Assembly (NCBI RefSeq): GCF_002906165.1
Contig: NZ_PPCN01000007.1
Location: 62,001-126,000, forward strand
Length of the DNA: 64,000 bases
Reading direction: 5' to 3'
Source: Roseibium marinum
Lineage (GTDB): Bacteria > Pseudomonadota > Alphaproteobacteria > Rhizobiales > Stappiaceae
Every line of letters starts with the position of its first letter. The stretch's first letter is position 1. The position numbers and the translations under genes were made by a program. The notes beneath the pieces were generated by a model. The model worked only from the letters and a program-made list of their open reading frames with translations, had not been told where the DNA came from and searched no databases. Of the stretch, positions 62,843-64,000 are shown piece by piece.

Positions 62843-64000
62843 TCACGATTTGCCGTCTTTTTCCGCCTTGAGCCGCGTGCGCAACGCTTTGGCCTTGCCT
62901 TCCTTGACGACCTGCCGCGACCGGCCGAACGCAAGGGCATCGTGAGACACATCATCGGTGATGACACTTCCGGCGGCCACGAAAGCGCCGTTGCCAAGCT
63001 TGATGGGCGCAACCAGCGTCGAGTTGGAGCCGACGAAACTCCCCGCGCCGATCTCGGTTCTGTGCTTCAGAAAACCATCGTAATTGCAGGTGATCGTTCC
63101 CGCGCCGATATTCGATTTGGACCCGACGCTGGCATCGCCGATATAGCTGAGGTGGTTAGCCTTGGCGCCTGCTCCGAAAGTCGCGTTCTTGACTTCGACG
63201 AAATTCCCGATGCGCGTATCCGTGCCCAGCACGGCCCCGGGGCGCAGACGGGCATAGGGACCAACCACGCTTCGCGAACCGACGACAGCCCCTTCCAGAT
63301 GGCTGAAGGCGCGGATCCTTGCCCCGCCTGCAACTTTTACACCGGGACCGAAGACGACATTCTGCTCGACGATCACGTCCGCATCCAGCTTCGTATCATG
63401 CGAGAAAAAGACAGTCTGGGGCGCCAGAAGCGTGCAGCCGTTGTCCATTGCGGCCCGGCGCATCCTGTCCTGGAAATCCGCTTCGCAGGAAGCGAGCTGC
63501 GCCCGCGTGTTGATGCCCTGCGTTTCGGTCTGCGAACCGGTGACCGAAACGACATTCAGCCCGCGCGCATTCGCGATTTCAACGGCATCGGTGAGATAAA
63601 ACTCGCTTTTGGCATTGCCGTTGCCGATCGCATCCAGCAGGGAAAGGACGTTCGGTCCGTTAAAACCCATGATGCCGGAGTTGCAGAACGTAATCCCGCG
63701 CTCTTCCTCCGAAGCGTCTTTTTCCTCGCGGATGGCAACGAGGCGGCCGTTTTCCGTCAAAAGCCGTCCATATCCGAACGGATTACCGGTTTCAAATCCA
63801 AGAACCGCCAGGTCCGCGCCCTCCGCCAGAGCCTGACGGACCTTGCCAACCGTTTCCGGCGTCACGAGCGGCGTATCGCCGAAAAGCACGAGAACATCGT
63901 CGGCATCGAATTCGAGCGACGGTCTCGCGGCGAGGACGGCATGGGCGGTGCCGAGCCGTTCATGCTGAACATAGCAGCGTGCATTGGGCGCCTGTTCGTA
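62843..64000 (-). CDS. glmU: Bifunctional GlmU, N-terminus beyond window end
   Basis: The frame is open to the window edge, giving the last 385 residues. The uridylyltransferase part seen includes CYVQHERLGTAHAVLAAR, VLVLFGDTPLV and AIREEKDASEEERGI..CNSGIM. The left-handed beta-helix acetyltransferase domain has IRAFSHLEGAVVG, GPYARLRPGAVLG, GNFVEVKNA and NHLSYIGDASVG, with the catalytic His in KANHLSYIGD. It makes UDP-GlcNAc from glucosamine-1-phosphate, acetyl-CoA and UTP. It is upstream of glmS with a 120-base gap. Confidence 0.95.
   Translation of the reverse strand, partial: YEQAPNARCYVQHERLGTAHAVLAARPSLEFDADDVLVLFGDTPLVTPETVGKVRQALAEGADLAVLGFETGNPFGYGRLLTENGRLVAIREEKDASEEERGITFCNSGIMGFNGPNVLSLLDAIGNGNAKSEFYLTDAVEIANARGLNVVSVTGSQTETQGINTRAQLASCEADFQDRMRRAAMDNGCTLLAPQTVFFSHDTKLDADVIVEQNVVFGPGVKVAGGARIRAFSHLEGAVVGSRSVVGPYARLRPGAVLGTDTRIGNFVEVKNATFGAGAKANHLSYIGDASVGSKSNIGAGTITCNYDGFLKHRTEIGAGSFVGSNSTLVAPIKLGNGAFVAAGSVITDDVSHDALAFGRSRQVVKEGKAKALRTRLKAEKDGKS

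Noticed and set aside
1..64000. tRNA, rRNA, CRISPR, insertion sequence or prophage elements
   Set aside because: Looked for tRNA-like cloverleaf ends, regularly spaced direct repeats, transposase or integrase motifs and terminal inverted repeats; none was seen by eye.

Overview
The window is a gene-dense chromosomal segment (about 60% GC by eye) from an alphaproteobacterium, most likely of the Hyphomicrobiales (Rhizobiales). The evidence is gene content and order: dusB(nifR3)-ntrB-ntrC-ntrY-ntrX-trkA-dat-hfq-hflX, a fused ispDF next to a cinA-type gene, pdhA-pdhB-pdhC-lpd with an N-terminal lipoyl domain on PdhB, lipA beside a COQ10-like gene, and an ftsB-like gene upstream of pdhA. The genus cannot be fixed from sequence alone. 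No tRNA, rRNA, CRISPR array, insertion sequence or prophage gene was seen.

Positions 1-18000 look accessory and catabolic. They hold the tail of an aldo/keto reductase, a LacI-type regulator, a five-gene dipeptide-type ABC transporter operon ending in an alpha/beta hydrolase, and a divergent second LacI regulator. A CUT2-type sugar ABC transporter follows, divergent from an SGNH hydrolase and a ROK regulator. After these come a lone PHA synthase, a DMT-family exporter and a Stf0-type sulfotransferase.

Positions 18000-27400 form a pyrimidine/beta-alanine catabolic island: arfB, a RutR-like TetR regulator, then divergently an omega-amino-acid:pyruvate aminotransferase, a BauB-like cupin, N-carbamoyl-beta-alanine amidohydrolase, dihydropyrimidinase, a strong intrinsic terminator, and an ABC transporter (ATPase and two permeases, no binding protein). 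A perfect RutR-type operator, TTGACCATTTGGTCAA, lies in the divergent intergenic region. The enzymes cover dihydropyrimidine -> N-carbamoyl-beta-alanine -> beta-alanine -> malonate semialdehyde. The first-step reductase and the last-step dehydrogenase are not here.

Positions 27600-64000 are mostly conserved core genes: mazG, the ntr/hfq block on the minus strand, ispDF-cinA, then three tandem paralogous secreted proteins of unknown function (42257-43908). After that come coq10-like, lipA, a thioesterase, two GlsB/YeaQ membrane proteins, the pyruvate dehydrogenase operon, ftsB, pcm, mfd, sdhE, recG, a DUF502 protein, a YbaN-like protein, glmS and the start-truncated glmU.

The most interesting items are the tandem secreted family, the complete RutR operator arrangement at a partial pyrimidine pathway, the loss of the GAFTGA loop in NtrX compared with NtrC next door, and several strong inverted repeats in divergent intergenic regions that no gene explains.
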